From DATMNI01 sp963817515 (lineage in GTDB: Bacteria > Acidobacteriota > Terriglobia > Bryobacterales > Bryobacteraceae): a stretch of DNA of 64,000 nt. The notes under the pieces were generated by a model. The model was given only the letters and a program-made list of their open reading frames with translations, made no database searches and was not told where the DNA came from. This document shows positions 9,152-18,177 of this stretch, piece by piece. Each line of letters opens with the position of its first letter. Within the stretch, counting starts at the first letter, position 1. The position numbers and the translations under genes are program-made. The stretch spans positions 12,529-76,528 of the forward strand of contig CAWFPJ010000036.1 of assembly GCA_963817515.1 (NCBI GenBank), given 5' to 3'.

Positions 9152-10185
9152 GATGCTGATCGCGGTCCAGAACGCGCAGGCGGACCTTCGCGCAGGCTTC
9201 ACCTCGGCGCGCGATATGAGTTCGCATGGGAACGGGTACGGCGATATCGAGATTCGCAATGCCATTAACGAGGGCCGCATCGACGGCCCACGGTATCAGG
9301 TTTCGACACGAGGCATCGTCTGGGGGACCAGCGCCGCGGATCTGGCCGTTAGGGACAACCCGTTAGCCGCAGCGGTGGTGCGCTCGGCGGAAGAGGCGCG
9401 AGGAGCTGTACAGGAGCAGATTGCGCACGGCGCGGACTGGATCAAGTTGTATCCGGCTAGCAGCTACTCGTTCAGCGCAGCGGGTCAGGACCAATATGAA
9501 GTCACTTACCCGCTGGCCGTACTTGAGGCGTTGATCGACGAGGCGCACCGACTCGGCAAGAAAGCAGGTTGCCATGTATATGGCGGCGAGGGGCAAAAGA
9601 ACGCAATCATCGCGGGCTGCGATACTATCGAGCATGGATTCGGCCTGAATCAAGAGCAGATCAACATGATGGCCGCGAAAGGGCTGTATTATGATCCGAC
9701 GCTGGTCCGGTACACGGAGCCGTATATGGATGACGTGGACACGAAGAATACCGGCGGCAAGTTCCGTATCATTCCGATCTTCGAGAAGGCCGCCAGATTG
9801 GCTGCGGCAACGAGTGGGATTCAGGTGATGATGGGCAGCGGAGTGGATGGATCTACTTTTCCGCATGGGACGCAGGGTCTCGAGTTTGAGGCGCTCGTGA
9901 AGCACGCGGGTCTCACGCCTGCGAGGGCGATTCAATCGGGAACCACGACTAACGCGAGGGTGCTGGGATGGCAGGACCAGGTCGGTTCGATCGAGAAGGG
10001 CAAGTACGCCGATCTGATCGCGGTTTCGGGCGATCCGGTGGCGGACATAGTCGAATTGCAGAGAGTGAAGTTCGTGATGAAGGGCGGAAAGATTATCAGG
10101 AACGATCTGGGGCTGAGCTTAACGAAGTGAGGCGCGCTTCTCAGAAGTTCAGACCCAAAGCTACCGTTCCTCCATGCGCAGCTCG

Positions 10186-10825
10186 ATGACTCCGCCCCCG
10201 GCTATCGAAACCGACCGCTTGCATTTGCGCCATCGGCCCCGGCGATGAGGTGTTCCTCGCTGAACTTTACGCAGATCCCACGGTCATGGAGTACGTCCAC
10301 GACGGGGCCAATTCGCCTGAAGACGCAATGCTCCATGCGCGTATTGACATCCAGCTCTCCGAGACCCGATTCTATACCGGAATGTGGTCGGTACAACCTT
10401 GCGACAACGTGGCGCCCCTCGGTTGGGTGTGTTTCTCCAAGCTTAGCGGCCGGGATCCCTGTAGCGGCGATGACCTTCAACTCGGCTATCAGTTTGCGCC
10501 TAAGCACTGGGGGCGAGGCTACGCAATCGAAGCGGCCAGCGGCCTACTTGGATATGGTTTCGGGACGCTCGGACTGGACCGGGTTGCCGCGCTGGTTCGC
10601 AAGGCCAATGCCCGCTCCGTGCGCGTGTTGGAGAAACTGGGGTTCGGGCGGGTCGGGATGCGCACGTACCATTGCTGCGATGAACACAATCACGCCGCCT
10701 ACTGCGATTGCCGGGCGGACGGCGTCTCCCAAAGACCGGCATGCCCCGGAACACCCAAACCATGCGCAGGCCCAAGCGCTGCTTGCGAGATTTCTGCCTC
10801 GATGACAAAGACTCGGTACCTTTGA
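10186..10825 (+). pseudogene. GNAT N-acetyltransferase (RimJ/RimL-like), frameshifted near the start
   Basis: The gene should start at ATG 10186 (MTPPPAIETDRLHLRHRP). After this the frame hits a stop, while the rest of the protein (GDEVFLAELYADPTVMEYVH) continues in the next frame. One extra C in the CCCC run at about 10234-10237 explains it. The downstream frame has the acetyl-CoA-binding region LGYQFAPKHWGRGYAIEAAS and the C-terminal NARSVRVLEKLGFGRVG motif of Acetyltransf_3 proteins. A GTG at 10250 could restart translation but would drop the first strand. The last ~40 residues (Cys/Pro-rich) look unlike the family, so the 3' end may also be altered. Substrate unknown. Confidence 0.7.
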
Positions 10826-10828
10826 AGT

Positions 10829-12100
10829 ATGACGCCCCGTTTCCTGATTGCGACTACGCATCATCTGCTCGGATTCGATGGACAGGATCAGTTTGGTCTG
10901 GTCCACTCCGGAAGCGGTCTCTATTATGGGCTCGCGCAGGACGACCGGCGCATCTATGTATCGTGCCGTAACCAGTCCACCGGGCCGTATGACGCGACGA
11001 TGCGTACCGGAGAGACCGGCAGCATTCTCGTGTTCGACGCCGCATCGCTGTCGCTGACCGAGGAATTTCGCCCGGAAGACTTCGCTTTACGCGATGTGCA
11101 TGGCATCGCCTGCTTTGACGGTAAGTTATGGGTAACCAGTTCCTTCGACAATCTGATCGCCGTATTCGATATCGCCGCGCGCCGCTGGACGAAATGGTTT
11201 CCCGCGATCGACCCTGCCGCGCGGAACCGGGACGTGCACCATTTCAACACCATCGTTCTCGATGGAGAGCGTATCGGTCTGCTGGCCCATAACAATGGAC
11301 CGAGCCACTTGCTCTTTTACGACCGGGCATCGTTGGAGCTCTGCTCGGTTCTGCAATTGGGGGTTCAGGCGCATGACATCTTCCAGGCCGGCGGGGGGGT
11401 TGCTACCTGCAGCTCGGCCGAAGGCCTATTGCTCTCTAGCGCCGGATGGGTGCTGCGCACCGGCGCATTCCCCAGGGGAGTTGCCTATGGTCACGATGAT
11501 ATTTTGGTCGGGCTCTCACAAGTAGCCCCGCGCTCCGACCGTCATAAGACCTCCGCTATCGTGCGGTGCTTTACGCCGCAATGGCATCACGCAGCCGATT
11601 ACATTTTGCCCGGCGTTGGGATGGTCTTAGCGATTCTACCGCTACGGGATGCGAGTGCTTCCGCGACTCTGGAACCATTTTTGGTGAAGTGCTCTCGTGG
11701 CGCGTATAATTCTCTGGAGCCAGGCAACGTCTATGCCGGCGGCAGCGCGGCGTTTGCGCCGGAATGGCATAGCGGCGAGCCAACTCATCGCTGGACTGGG
11801 GCCCGCGAGGCGCGCATGACCGTTGTAGTGAATCCAGGGGAAACTACGCTGACTATCTCTTGCTCCAGCAGCTTCCCTGGTTCATACTACGCGGAGGTCT
11901 TCCTGAACGGCCTTTTGAGTGCAGTGCTGCGTTGGTCGCAGCCTGGATGGTTGAGCCAGGCGCTAGCTCTCCCGTCCGGTATCCAGGGGAAGTGCGAATT
12001 GCTGTTTAGAGTTCCGCATCTCTGGCAGCCGTCGGCCACACTGGGAACGAACGACTCCAGAATGCTCGGTGTCAGTATACAGGAAGTAAAACTATCGTAA
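10829..12100 (+). CDS. Beta-propeller protein (DUF4915/TIGR03032-like)
   Basis: A 423-residue protein without a signal peptide. It reads as successive propeller blades: MTPRFLIATTHHLLGFDG, SGLYYGLAQDDRRIYVSCRN, RDVHGIACFDGKLWVTSSFD, NRDVHHFNTIVLDGERIGLL, and FPRGVAYGHDDILVGLSQ. The D-V-H-H-x-N and A-H-D repeats resemble the DUF4915/TIGR03032 group, whose members often sit beside glycosyltransferase genes. The last ~110 residues (VYAGGSAAFAPEWHSGEPTH and AEVFLNGLLSAVLRWS) look like an added beta-sandwich. Function unknown; a role in glycan handling is inferred only from the neighbouring sugar cluster on the opposite strand. It begins 4 bases after the GNAT remnant and is convergent with the gene at 12346. 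Confidence 0.75.
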   Translation: MTPRFLIATTHHLLGFDGQDQFGLVHSGSGLYYGLAQDDRRIYVSCRNQSTGPYDATMRTGETGSILVFDAASLSLTEEFRPEDFALRDVHGIACFDGKLWVTSSFDNLIAVFDIAARRWTKWFPAIDPAARNRDVHHFNTIVLDGERIGLLAHNNGPSHLLFYDRASLELCSVLQLGVQAHDIFQAGGGVATCSSAEGLLLSSAGWVLRTGAFPRGVAYGHDDILVGLSQVAPRSDRHKTSAIVRCFTPQWHHAADYILPGVGMVLAILPLRDASASATLEPFLVKCSRGAYNSLEPGNVYAGGSAAFAPEWHSGEPTHRWTGAREARMTVVVNPGETTLTISCSSSFPGSYYAEVFLNGLLSAVLRWSQPGWLSQALALPSGIQGKCELLFRVPHLWQPSATLGTNDSRMLGVSIQEVKLS

Positions 12101-12345
12101 ACGGCTTCGATGCGCTTTGGCTCTCGCCACGGGCGTCGTAGCGAGATCTAAGCCGGCCAGGATTAACACGAGTCCGAAAGCGTCGCGTCCTTCCGGGAAA
12201 GGAGAACCCGACGCGGGAACAGTTGGCACGCATGGACCGGAAGCGAAAGAAGAAGGGAAGCAATCATGGTCTCCATTATCAGAGCGTTGACAGGAAGCGC
12301 AGAAGGGTTATCGGCCCAGCGAAGCTCGTTGCTCCCCAAACCCAC

Positions 12346-14286
12346 CTACAAGTTTTGGCAGTCCCGGCAGAGGCTGTTGCCCACGAACCCATTTATCAGT
12401 TCCGCGCGAAGGGACTTCATGCGCACGCCATTCCAGACCGCGCTCAGGGATTCCTGGTTTAAGTTTCCTAGCACATAGCGCTTGTCGAAATCGTTGCAGC
12501 AAGGGACCACGTCGCCATCCCACAGTATCGTCATAGCGGTCCACGGCCACCTGCACGTGACCTGAGGCTGCCTCGGTGCGCCGGCGGGCGAGATGCTGGT
12601 TAGCCGGTTCACGGACTCTGAATTCCCATCCCAGGTGGTGAACGGTTTAGAGCGGAACTCGTCCACACCATCGAGCGCCGCCCAGTATGCCTCGCACTCC
12701 TCGATGCTCTCCCGGTTAAGCGCAAAATCGATCATCGAAACGACGATTTTCGAACGGCCTCCCTGCTCCCGCTTTTCGGCTAAAAAGGCCAGCAGGTTGG
12801 CTTTAGAGCGATCATATGCTTTTCGGATGCCGCGAATCTGCTCAAAGGTTTTGTCGTCGTGCCCGTCGAGCGAGACGTACAGTAACGATGGGCCGGCAGC
12901 CAACAGGCGCGAGCGAACATCCTCGGTAAGGACCAGGGGGTTGATTGAGAGACAGGTGCGAACACCCTGGTTTTCAGCGTATTGAATGAACCGGTCGAAC
13001 TGTGGGTGAACCAGGCTTTCCCCGAATCCGTGCAGGCGTACGGGTACAGTTTCGGACCACGTAGGATTCCACAGTACCAAGTCGTCGATGATCCTCCGGA
13101 ACAGATCGAAATCCATGTGGCCTTGCGACCGGGTCATGTCGTTCGTTCGTGGGCACATGACACAGCGAAGGGGACAGCGGTTAGTGATCTCAATATTGAA
13201 CACCGCAAAGGGATAGGAAACTCCGACCGTCCTGTCCGCGGCGATGGCCGGTATCCGGGAGTGCACCGAGGCAATTTGCTCCCCGTCGAGAAGTGCAAAT
13301 CTCGGAGAACCTCGCTCGCCCGCGATGCTATTGCCCGCATTCTCCAGAACCATCGAATGGAGTGGCCTGAAAACCTCGCGTAGCCGTTGCGAGATCGGGT
13401 CGCGATCTTCCTGCTCGAGCCATTCGCCCATTTTGGCATAGGAATTCATAAGCTGGTCTTTGTCGAACTGCGGTGTGCAAGTATAGTGCAGTATCCTGGC
13501 GTTGGTCCACTCCTCAGGAAGCGCCTCGAGGTATGCCGAAAAACCCGGCGTGAAATTGTAACGCAACGGAAGGGTGCGCCAGGGTAATCTTAGCCGCAAC
13601 AGAGCTAATGTCAATGCGATCTGGGCTCGATACGGGGTCTCGACCATACGATCCACAAAATCCAGTTCGTTGCGCATGATGCCGCCAAGTGCCTGGAACA
13701 TGGCCGAGGGTGCTAGTACAACTCCTAGGTTGAAGTATGGCGGGCACTGTCGTGGAAAACTCTCTTTGCCAAGGATGCCGTACCCGGTGTACTGACAATC
13801 CATCGGAGGCTCGCCGAGTCCGGCCGTCTCAAACAGAAGTCGCCACCATTCGGCATCGCCGCGAACATTGAGCAGCCCCGTGTTCTGCCACGGCGAAGCG
13901 TGTGCGATCATTCCATACAATGCGGGGGCCGCGTTCGCCCGGTCCAGCAATTCTTCGAAACCGCCAGCAACGACGAGATCGGCGTCGAGCATCAATACGT
14001 ATCGTGCGCGGAATGGATAGTGGTAGCGCTGGGCCCCGGTGGCAAAGTAACCATATTTTTGGAAGAGCGCTCGTGGCACCCATTCGAACCTGATGGGATA
14101 GGCCGATGCCCAAGGTTCTGCGCGGACCAGATCATACGGCTCGCAATCTTCGCCTGCCGTCACCACAATAGAACTTTCAGACAGCACCCCACCGTTTCGC
14201 CGCAGCGAGGCAGCAAGATAATGCACCTGCCGCAGGAATGTAGGAGTGGGGCTGATCGGAATGTGAATCTCAATTTCAGCCGGCAC
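12346..14286 (-). CDS. Glycosyltransferase-like domain fused to radical SAM/SPASM protein
   Basis: A 646-residue two-domain protein. Residues ~1-300 look like a GT-A fold transferase: YVLMLDADLVVAGGFEELLD carries a DxD-type motif at ~101-103, followed by PYFNLGVVLAPSAMFQALGG. Residues ~355-570 are a radical SAM domain with FNIEITNRCPLRCVMCPRTN, i.e. CxxxCxxC near 371-378, binding a [4Fe-4S] cluster that cleaves SAM. The C-terminus has a SPASM-type cluster-binding region: CRWPWTAMTILWDGDVVPCC, then YVLGNLNQESLSAVWNG and a final CRDCQNL. The combination suggests modification of a sugar or glycoconjugate, but the substrate cannot be named. It is the last gene of the minus-strand sugar cluster, 395 bases after DegT. 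It appears intact. Confidence 0.85.
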   Translation of the reverse strand: MPAEIEIHIPISPTPTFLRQVHYLAASLRRNGGVLSESSIVVTAGEDCEPYDLVRAEPWASAYPIRFEWVPRALFQKYGYFATGAQRYHYPFRARYVLMLDADLVVAGGFEELLDRANAAPALYGMIAHASPWQNTGLLNVRGDAEWWRLLFETAGLGEPPMDCQYTGYGILGKESFPRQCPPYFNLGVVLAPSAMFQALGGIMRNELDFVDRMVETPYRAQIALTLALLRLRLPWRTLPLRYNFTPGFSAYLEALPEEWTNARILHYTCTPQFDKDQLMNSYAKMGEWLEQEDRDPISQRLREVFRPLHSMVLENAGNSIAGERGSPRFALLDGEQIASVHSRIPAIAADRTVGVSYPFAVFNIEITNRCPLRCVMCPRTNDMTRSQGHMDFDLFRRIIDDLVLWNPTWSETVPVRLHGFGESLVHPQFDRFIQYAENQGVRTCLSINPLVLTEDVRSRLLAAGPSLLYVSLDGHDDKTFEQIRGIRKAYDRSKANLLAFLAEKREQGGRSKIVVSMIDFALNRESIEECEAYWAALDGVDEFRSKPFTTWDGNSESVNRLTSISPAGAPRQPQVTCRWPWTAMTILWDGDVVPCCNDFDKRYVLGNLNQESLSAVWNGVRMKSLRAELINGFVGNSLCRDCQNL

Positions 14287-14681
14287 ATATGGATAATATC
14301 ATGCTTGTTTTGCACGGTATCACCGGGGCTTGATCGAGCATGCTAACCGTGATCCGTCGGTAAGGATGTCGAGTAGGGACGTTCTAAAGAATGAATTGGC
14401 AGCCGGGGTGTTGCCTACTCGACGGCGCGACCGAAGCGGCTACGATTTCTGATTTTTAATACGGCTGGCCCAGATTGTCCACCACACGCGTCGCCTGGTG
14501 TGTCGCGTCCCAGGTGAAGGCTGGCAGCAGTGGCTGGACCTGATGCCGTTGCGCGCGAGCTGATTGAGAAGTATGCCCAGATGCCATGAGAAACTACCCA
14601 TCTCGGCCCTCACAGATGCGCCAATATAGTTCACCAGCGGCAGGGCGCTCAATGGTTCTTGAGATCTATGCGAATGTGATT
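14287..14681. other. Intergenic stretch within the sugar cluster
   Basis: About 395 bases between the DegT gene and the glycosyltransferase-radical SAM gene. A plus-strand segment near 14476-14560 reads as a short polypeptide (GEGWQQWLDLMPLRAS) that breaks into another frame, which may be a gene relic, but I do not recognise it. The promoter of the radical SAM gene could lie here. Confidence 0.4.
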
Positions 14682-15905
14682 TTACGTTCGCGGACTCCTA
14701 CACATAGCCAGCCGCGAACGGACGGCGGGTGCATTCTGGACGGCAATGCGCAGGATATCGCCGATTCTGGCGATGTGCCCCGGCTCGATCTGCGTACCAG
14801 TGGGAACGACTAGTACGCATGCAGCGAGTCGCTCGGTTTCCGGCAAGAAGCGGCCCGCATCCGGGCAACTGGAGCGATAGGGTTCCATGCAATGACAGCC
14901 GGGGTAAAAATAGCGCCGGGCCAGTATGTTTTCGGCATGCAGAACTTGCAACAGGGCGTCGCGGCTCAAACCCGTTCGGGTCTCGTCAATCTGCAACACG
15001 ACGTACTGATGGTTCTGCCGCTCGGCTTCATCTTCGACGAACAGGGAAAGGCCGGGGATATCCTGAAGCGCTTCCTGATAGAGCCGGCGGTTGCGGGCAT
15101 TAATTGCGACGAATTCGTCCATGCTCTCGAGGGAAGTGAGTCCCATGGCAGCGGCTACCTCGGTCATTTTGGCGTTGGTGCCCAAGCAAACTACGCGATC
15201 ATAGCCCTGAAAACCGAAATTCTTCATGAGGCGCAGCTTCGCGTTGAGCGCGTCATCAGCGGTAACTATGGCGCCGCCTTCGAAGGAATTAACGAACTTA
15301 GTGGAATGGAAGCTAAAAGTCTCGGCCCTTCCGAAGGTGCCGATCATACGCCCGCGGTGGGAGCAGCCGAAAGCATGCGCGGCATCGAAGAGCAGTTCCA
15401 GTCCGTGCGACGTGGCGATTTCCTGCAGTGCCTCGACCGCGCAGGCGCGACCCCAGCAATGCACGCCCAGGATAGCCGAGGTGCGCGGTGTGATGCGCTC
15501 CTCCACTCGACACGGATCCAGGCACGCCGAATGGGGATCAATGTCGCAGAAGACAGGAGTCAGCCCACGTCGGCGTAGGGCGTGAACTGTGGCAATGAAA
15601 GTGAACGAGGGCACGATCACCTCCCCGCGCAAATTCATGGCTTCGAGTAGCAGTTCGAGCGCTAGTGTACCGTTGGCGAAGGCGATACAATGCTTTCCGT
15701 CGACCTTCTCCGCGATGCGGTGTTCGAATTCCTCCACGAATGGGCCATTATTGGAAAGCCAGTTCCGGTCGAGCATCTCATTAACCCGGGCTAGGAAGCG
15801 GTCGCGATTTCCCTGGTTGGGCCGACCTACGTGCAGTGAGCTGGCAAAAGCGGGGGTACCGTCGAAGACCGCCAGGTCCTCCAGGTTTGGCGTGGTTTTT
15901 CTCAT
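14682..15905 (-). CDS. DegT/DnrJ/EryC1/StrS aminotransferase
   Basis: About 407 residues from ATG 15905 (MRKTTPNLEDLAVFDGTPAF). PLP-dependent sugar aminotransferase of the DegT family: NWLSNNGPFVEEFE at the N-terminus, FANGTLALELLLEA (phosphate-binding region), EVIVPSFTFIATVHALRRRG, the LLFDAAHAFGC motif with the PLP-ring Asp, and the Schiff-base lysine in FSFHSTKFVNSFEGGA (~Lys203). These enzymes convert keto sugars bound to nucleotides into amino sugars. The start is set by an ATGA overlap with the stop of the upstream gene at 15902-15905; a longer in-frame extension to 16034 is antisense-like and rejected. Together with the NeuD/PglD-like acyltransferase two genes upstream, it suggests formation of an acylated amino sugar. 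Confidence 0.93.
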   Translation of the reverse strand: MRKTTPNLEDLAVFDGTPAFASSLHVGRPNQGNRDRFLARVNEMLDRNWLSNNGPFVEEFEHRIAEKVDGKHCIAFANGTLALELLLEAMNLRGEVIVPSFTFIATVHALRRRGLTPVFCDIDPHSACLDPCRVEERITPRTSAILGVHCWGRACAVEALQEIATSHGLELLFDAAHAFGCSHRGRMIGTFGRAETFSFHSTKFVNSFEGGAIVTADDALNAKLRLMKNFGFQGYDRVVCLGTNAKMTEVAAAMGLTSLESMDEFVAINARNRRLYQEALQDIPGLSLFVEDEAERQNHQYVVLQIDETRTGLSRDALLQVLHAENILARRYFYPGCHCMEPYRSSCPDAGRFLPETERLAACVLVVPTGTQIEPGHIARIGDILRIAVQNAPAVRSRLAMCRSPRT

Positions 15906-16849
15906 GTGCGTTCGGCCGAATCGGCGATCGCGTAGCCGAAGCCGCTCCGCCCGAAGCCGTTTCCGTTGTAAACCATGTACATGTTTCCCCGCCACCGGTA
16001 CACATAAGGATAGGCGAGCATTTCCGAGTCCCACCCCTGGCCGGCTACGTCGATGCCGACCAGTTCATCCTTCCTAATCCAGGTTACGCCGTCGCAGGAC
16101 TCCGCATATCCGATGCGATAGCTATTCGCTCTGTTGGTGCGGTAATCGCTCACGCCGCGGGCAGAGAACCACATGCGATAGAGATCCTGGCCGAGTACGA
16201 CGCTGGGTCGCCCGATACCGCCTTCCTCGGGAGAGCGCAGATCGATTGCCACTCGTCCCGGCCGTTGCCAGATGACTCCGTCGCGTGACTCCGTATAGCG
16301 GATATTATAGAGAGGCTCTGGCTTGCCCTCGATAACCCTCCATTCAAGCCCGGCGGCGTACCACATCTTCCAGACCCCTTTTTCCAGGAGCACACAAGGT
16401 GAGGTACACAGGTGTGGTTCGGAGGCTAAACGGTCCACAACCGGACCCGCGCATGCTCGCGTGAAAGTTTGACCCGCGTCGGCGCTGATCGCAAGCCCGA
16501 TAGCGTATCTATACGGGACTGTTGTGCCTACGTTAACACCAATATAATAGAGAAATTTCAAACCTTCGCAGTTCACGATCCATGCAGGGATCACGCCACT
16601 GTCGTCAAAACAACCCAGTTCCCCGAGTCTGAGCACGGGTCGGTCGTGAACGTGGAGCACGTCCCGTGGTTCGTCGGCTGAGACTTCGATAAATGTGAGC
16701 ACTGACCGATTCTGACTGTCCCTGGTGCCGAAATAAATGCGCAGCCGTTGCTCGCCGATCAGGTCCACCACCGGCAATTGCGCGTGGCTGGCCATCCACT
16801 CATAGCGGCCATCCGGAGCGAAGATGAGGCCTTGCCTAATCCAACGCAT
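15902..16849 (-). CDS. Five-bladed beta-propeller, glycosidase-like protein (GH43/GH130-like fold)
   Basis: About 315 residues from ATG 16849 (MRWIRQGLIFAPDGRYEWMA), with AAGGAAG just upstream; a TTG at 16864 is a weaker alternative. The protein has repeated blades with W/Y-rich strands: RLRIYFGTRDSQNRSVLTFI, GVWKMWYAAG, NIRYTESRDGVIWQRPG, DLYRMWFSARG, RIGYAESCDGVTWIRK, and MYMVYNGNGFG. This pattern, with the MWY and GYAxSxDGxxW motifs, is typical of the furanosidase-type propeller superfamily. In sugar-biosynthesis clusters such proteins are usually of unknown function. It lies 11 bases after the acyltransferase gene and overlaps DegT by 4 bases, so translation is probably coupled. Confidence 0.75.
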   Translation of the reverse strand: MRWIRQGLIFAPDGRYEWMASHAQLPVVDLIGEQRLRIYFGTRDSQNRSVLTFIEVSADEPRDVLHVHDRPVLRLGELGCFDDSGVIPAWIVNCEGLKFLYYIGVNVGTTVPYRYAIGLAISADAGQTFTRACAGPVVDRLASEPHLCTSPCVLLEKGVWKMWYAAGLEWRVIEGKPEPLYNIRYTESRDGVIWQRPGRVAIDLRSPEEGGIGRPSVVLGQDLYRMWFSARGVSDYRTNRANSYRIGYAESCDGVTWIRKDELVGIDVAGQGWDSEMLAYPYVYRWRGNMYMVYNGNGFGRSGFGYAIADSAERT

Positions 16850-16860
16850 GCGCGCTTCCT

Positions 16861-17523
16861 TCAAGGCTCCTTCTGAGCGTCAGTCCGGGGCGGCAGCAAT
16901 GTGGCTGGACTGCCCACGTAGACTCCGCCCGGCTGGGTGTCGTGGAGAATCAGGCTGCCGGCGCCGATGATACATTCCCGGGCGATGGTAATGCCGTCGC
17001 GAATGGTGGCATTAACGCCCAGAAAACAGAACGGCTCGATGGTGACGCTGCCAGAGATGACCACATGAGAGGCCAGGAAACAATGGTCTCCTATCCGAGT
17101 ATGATGGCCGATGTGGTTGCCGCTCCAGAGGATGACGTCGTCGCCGATCCGGACAAACGGCTGAATTACATTACTTTCAAAAATGAAGCAGTTCTCCCCC
17201 ACTATAAGCCCGGGCCAGGTCAGGGCGCGGGAGCAGACATAACTGATCAGCTCGTATCCCTTCTCTTTGGCATGCCGGTACTTGGATTCCCGAAGTTTGT
17301 TGCGGTTCCGGTAGCTGACTGGCACGAACATCCGAAAATCGTCCGGGGGGTAGAGTTCTTCAACGCATTCAAACGGAACCGCAGGTATGCCCATGTGCTG
17401 GTCGACCTTGAGAAACTTACTATCTACTGTGAACGCCACAATGTCATGCGGGGAGTCGTGCGTAAGATAGAAGTGCGCCACCTCCGCCAACTGGCCGACA
17501 CCGAAAAGCACAACTTTTGCCAT
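16861..17523 (-). CDS. Sugar O/N-acyltransferase, NeuD/PglD-like left-handed beta-helix
   Basis: A 220-residue acetyltransferase. The N-terminal ~85 residues form the Rossmann-like substrate-binding region (MAKVVLFGVGQLAEVAHFYL, then VPVSYRNRNKLRESKY). From ~95 the hexapeptide-repeat left-handed beta-helix follows: GENCFIFESNVIQPFVRIGD, GNHIGHHTRIGDHCFLASHV, SGSVTIEPFCFLGVNATIRD, IIGAGSLILHDTQPGGVYVG. The His in GNHIGHH fits the catalytic base of PglD/NeuD. These enzymes transfer an acyl group from acyl-CoA to a UDP- or dTDP-linked amino sugar. Directly followed by the propeller gene and then DegT, so an aminotransferase/acyltransferase pair is likely. Confidence 0.88.
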   Translation of the reverse strand: MAKVVLFGVGQLAEVAHFYLTHDSPHDIVAFTVDSKFLKVDQHMGIPAVPFECVEELYPPDDFRMFVPVSYRNRNKLRESKYRHAKEKGYELISYVCSRALTWPGLIVGENCFIFESNVIQPFVRIGDDVILWSGNHIGHHTRIGDHCFLASHVVISGSVTIEPFCFLGVNATIRDGITIARECIIGAGSLILHDTQPGGVYVGSPATLLPPRTDAQKEP

Positions 17524-17541
17524 GATCTTGATCTGCTTTCT

Positions 17542-18177
17542 TCACCGGTACACATAGGCAGTGTATTCATAGAGCCGGTAATCATGCCGTATGACGAAAT
17601 GCCTGCTGAGCGTTTCGCTTAGAAAGGCAGCCAGAACATCAAAGGACAGGTGAAAGAGATCGGATCTTTCCCACTCCACCTGCATAGACATTACATTAAA
17701 CGCAAGACCGACATGGGTCTTGGCGAACATTCGGGTGACCAAGGTCTGAAAGTAGGCGATCATTTCTGCTTGAGAAAGTGAGAGTTTTTCTGTGAAGACG
17801 CCGTTCATCACGATATAGTCGAAATCGGGCAGGTCAGCATCGGAGGCCAGAACATCGACGCAGTAACAGGGTACGTTGGGGAATTTGCGGCGGCAGAGAG
17901 CCGTGAATTTGGGGGACAGATCGAGGCCACTGTAGGCGATGCGATGGTCCAGGCTGCGTTTCCGGATGTGCTCGTAGAGGTGCGCGGCGCCGCAACCGAA
18001 ATCGAGCAGCGTGACGCGTTCGGGCGCCTCGGGACGAATGATGTCCAGCATGACGTCATATCGGCGTTCGGCGTCCCAGGCGTTCGGCCAATCCACCCCA
18101 TTATAGGTATCGCCGTGGCGCTCCAGGCAGGACTCATAATGCGCCACGATCTCCAGGTATCTATTCGAGCTATCCAA
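17542..18177 (-). CDS. Class I SAM-dependent methyltransferase
   Basis: About 211 residues. SAM motif I is RVTLLDFGCGAAHLYEHIRK, motif II IAYSGLDLSPKFTALCRR, and the post-II region is DFDYIVMNGVFTEKLSLSQA. I chose the TTG start at 18177 (LDSSNRYLEIVAHYESCLER) because AGGAGG lies just before it and it overlaps the stop of the FemAB-like gene by 8 bases; a longer in-frame extension to 18255 would lie inside that gene. The C-terminus (HDYRLYEYTAYVYR) is typical of small methyltransferases in glycan clusters. Possible sugar or lipid carrier methylation; substrate unknown. Confidence 0.85.
   Translation of the reverse strand: MDSSNRYLEIVAHYESCLERHGDTYNGVDWPNAWDAERRYDVMLDIIRPEAPERVTLLDFGCGAAHLYEHIRKRSLDHRIAYSGLDLSPKFTALCRRKFPNVPCYCVDVLASDADLPDFDYIVMNGVFTEKLSLSQAEMIAYFQTLVTRMFAKTHVGLAFNVMSMQVEWERSDLFHLSFDVLAAFLSETLSRHFVIRHDYRLYEYTAYVYR

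Larger units (their letters stand above)
8801..10130 (+). pseudogene. Amidohydrolase (imidazolonepropionase-like) with scrambled 5' region
   Basis: The body at 9153-10130 is a clear plus-strand metal-dependent amidohydrolase: LRAGFTSARDMSSHGNGYGD, then ADWIKLYPA (probable Lys ligand), KKAGCHVYGG and TIEHGFGL (His ligands), MMGSGVDG (Asp ligand), and the C-terminal GSIEKGKYADLIAVSGDP. A plausible start with signal peptide lies at 8801 (MRFSTILLTAFGLWGQ) but ends in a stop at 8876. The region between, where the N-terminal strand and the DAHTH metal motif should be, reads correctly only on the opposite strand (see 8857-8986 and 9000-9151). A plus-strand frame open from 8838 encodes ~105 antisense-derived residues before joining the body. 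As it stands no active enzyme can be made. Confidence 0.75.
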
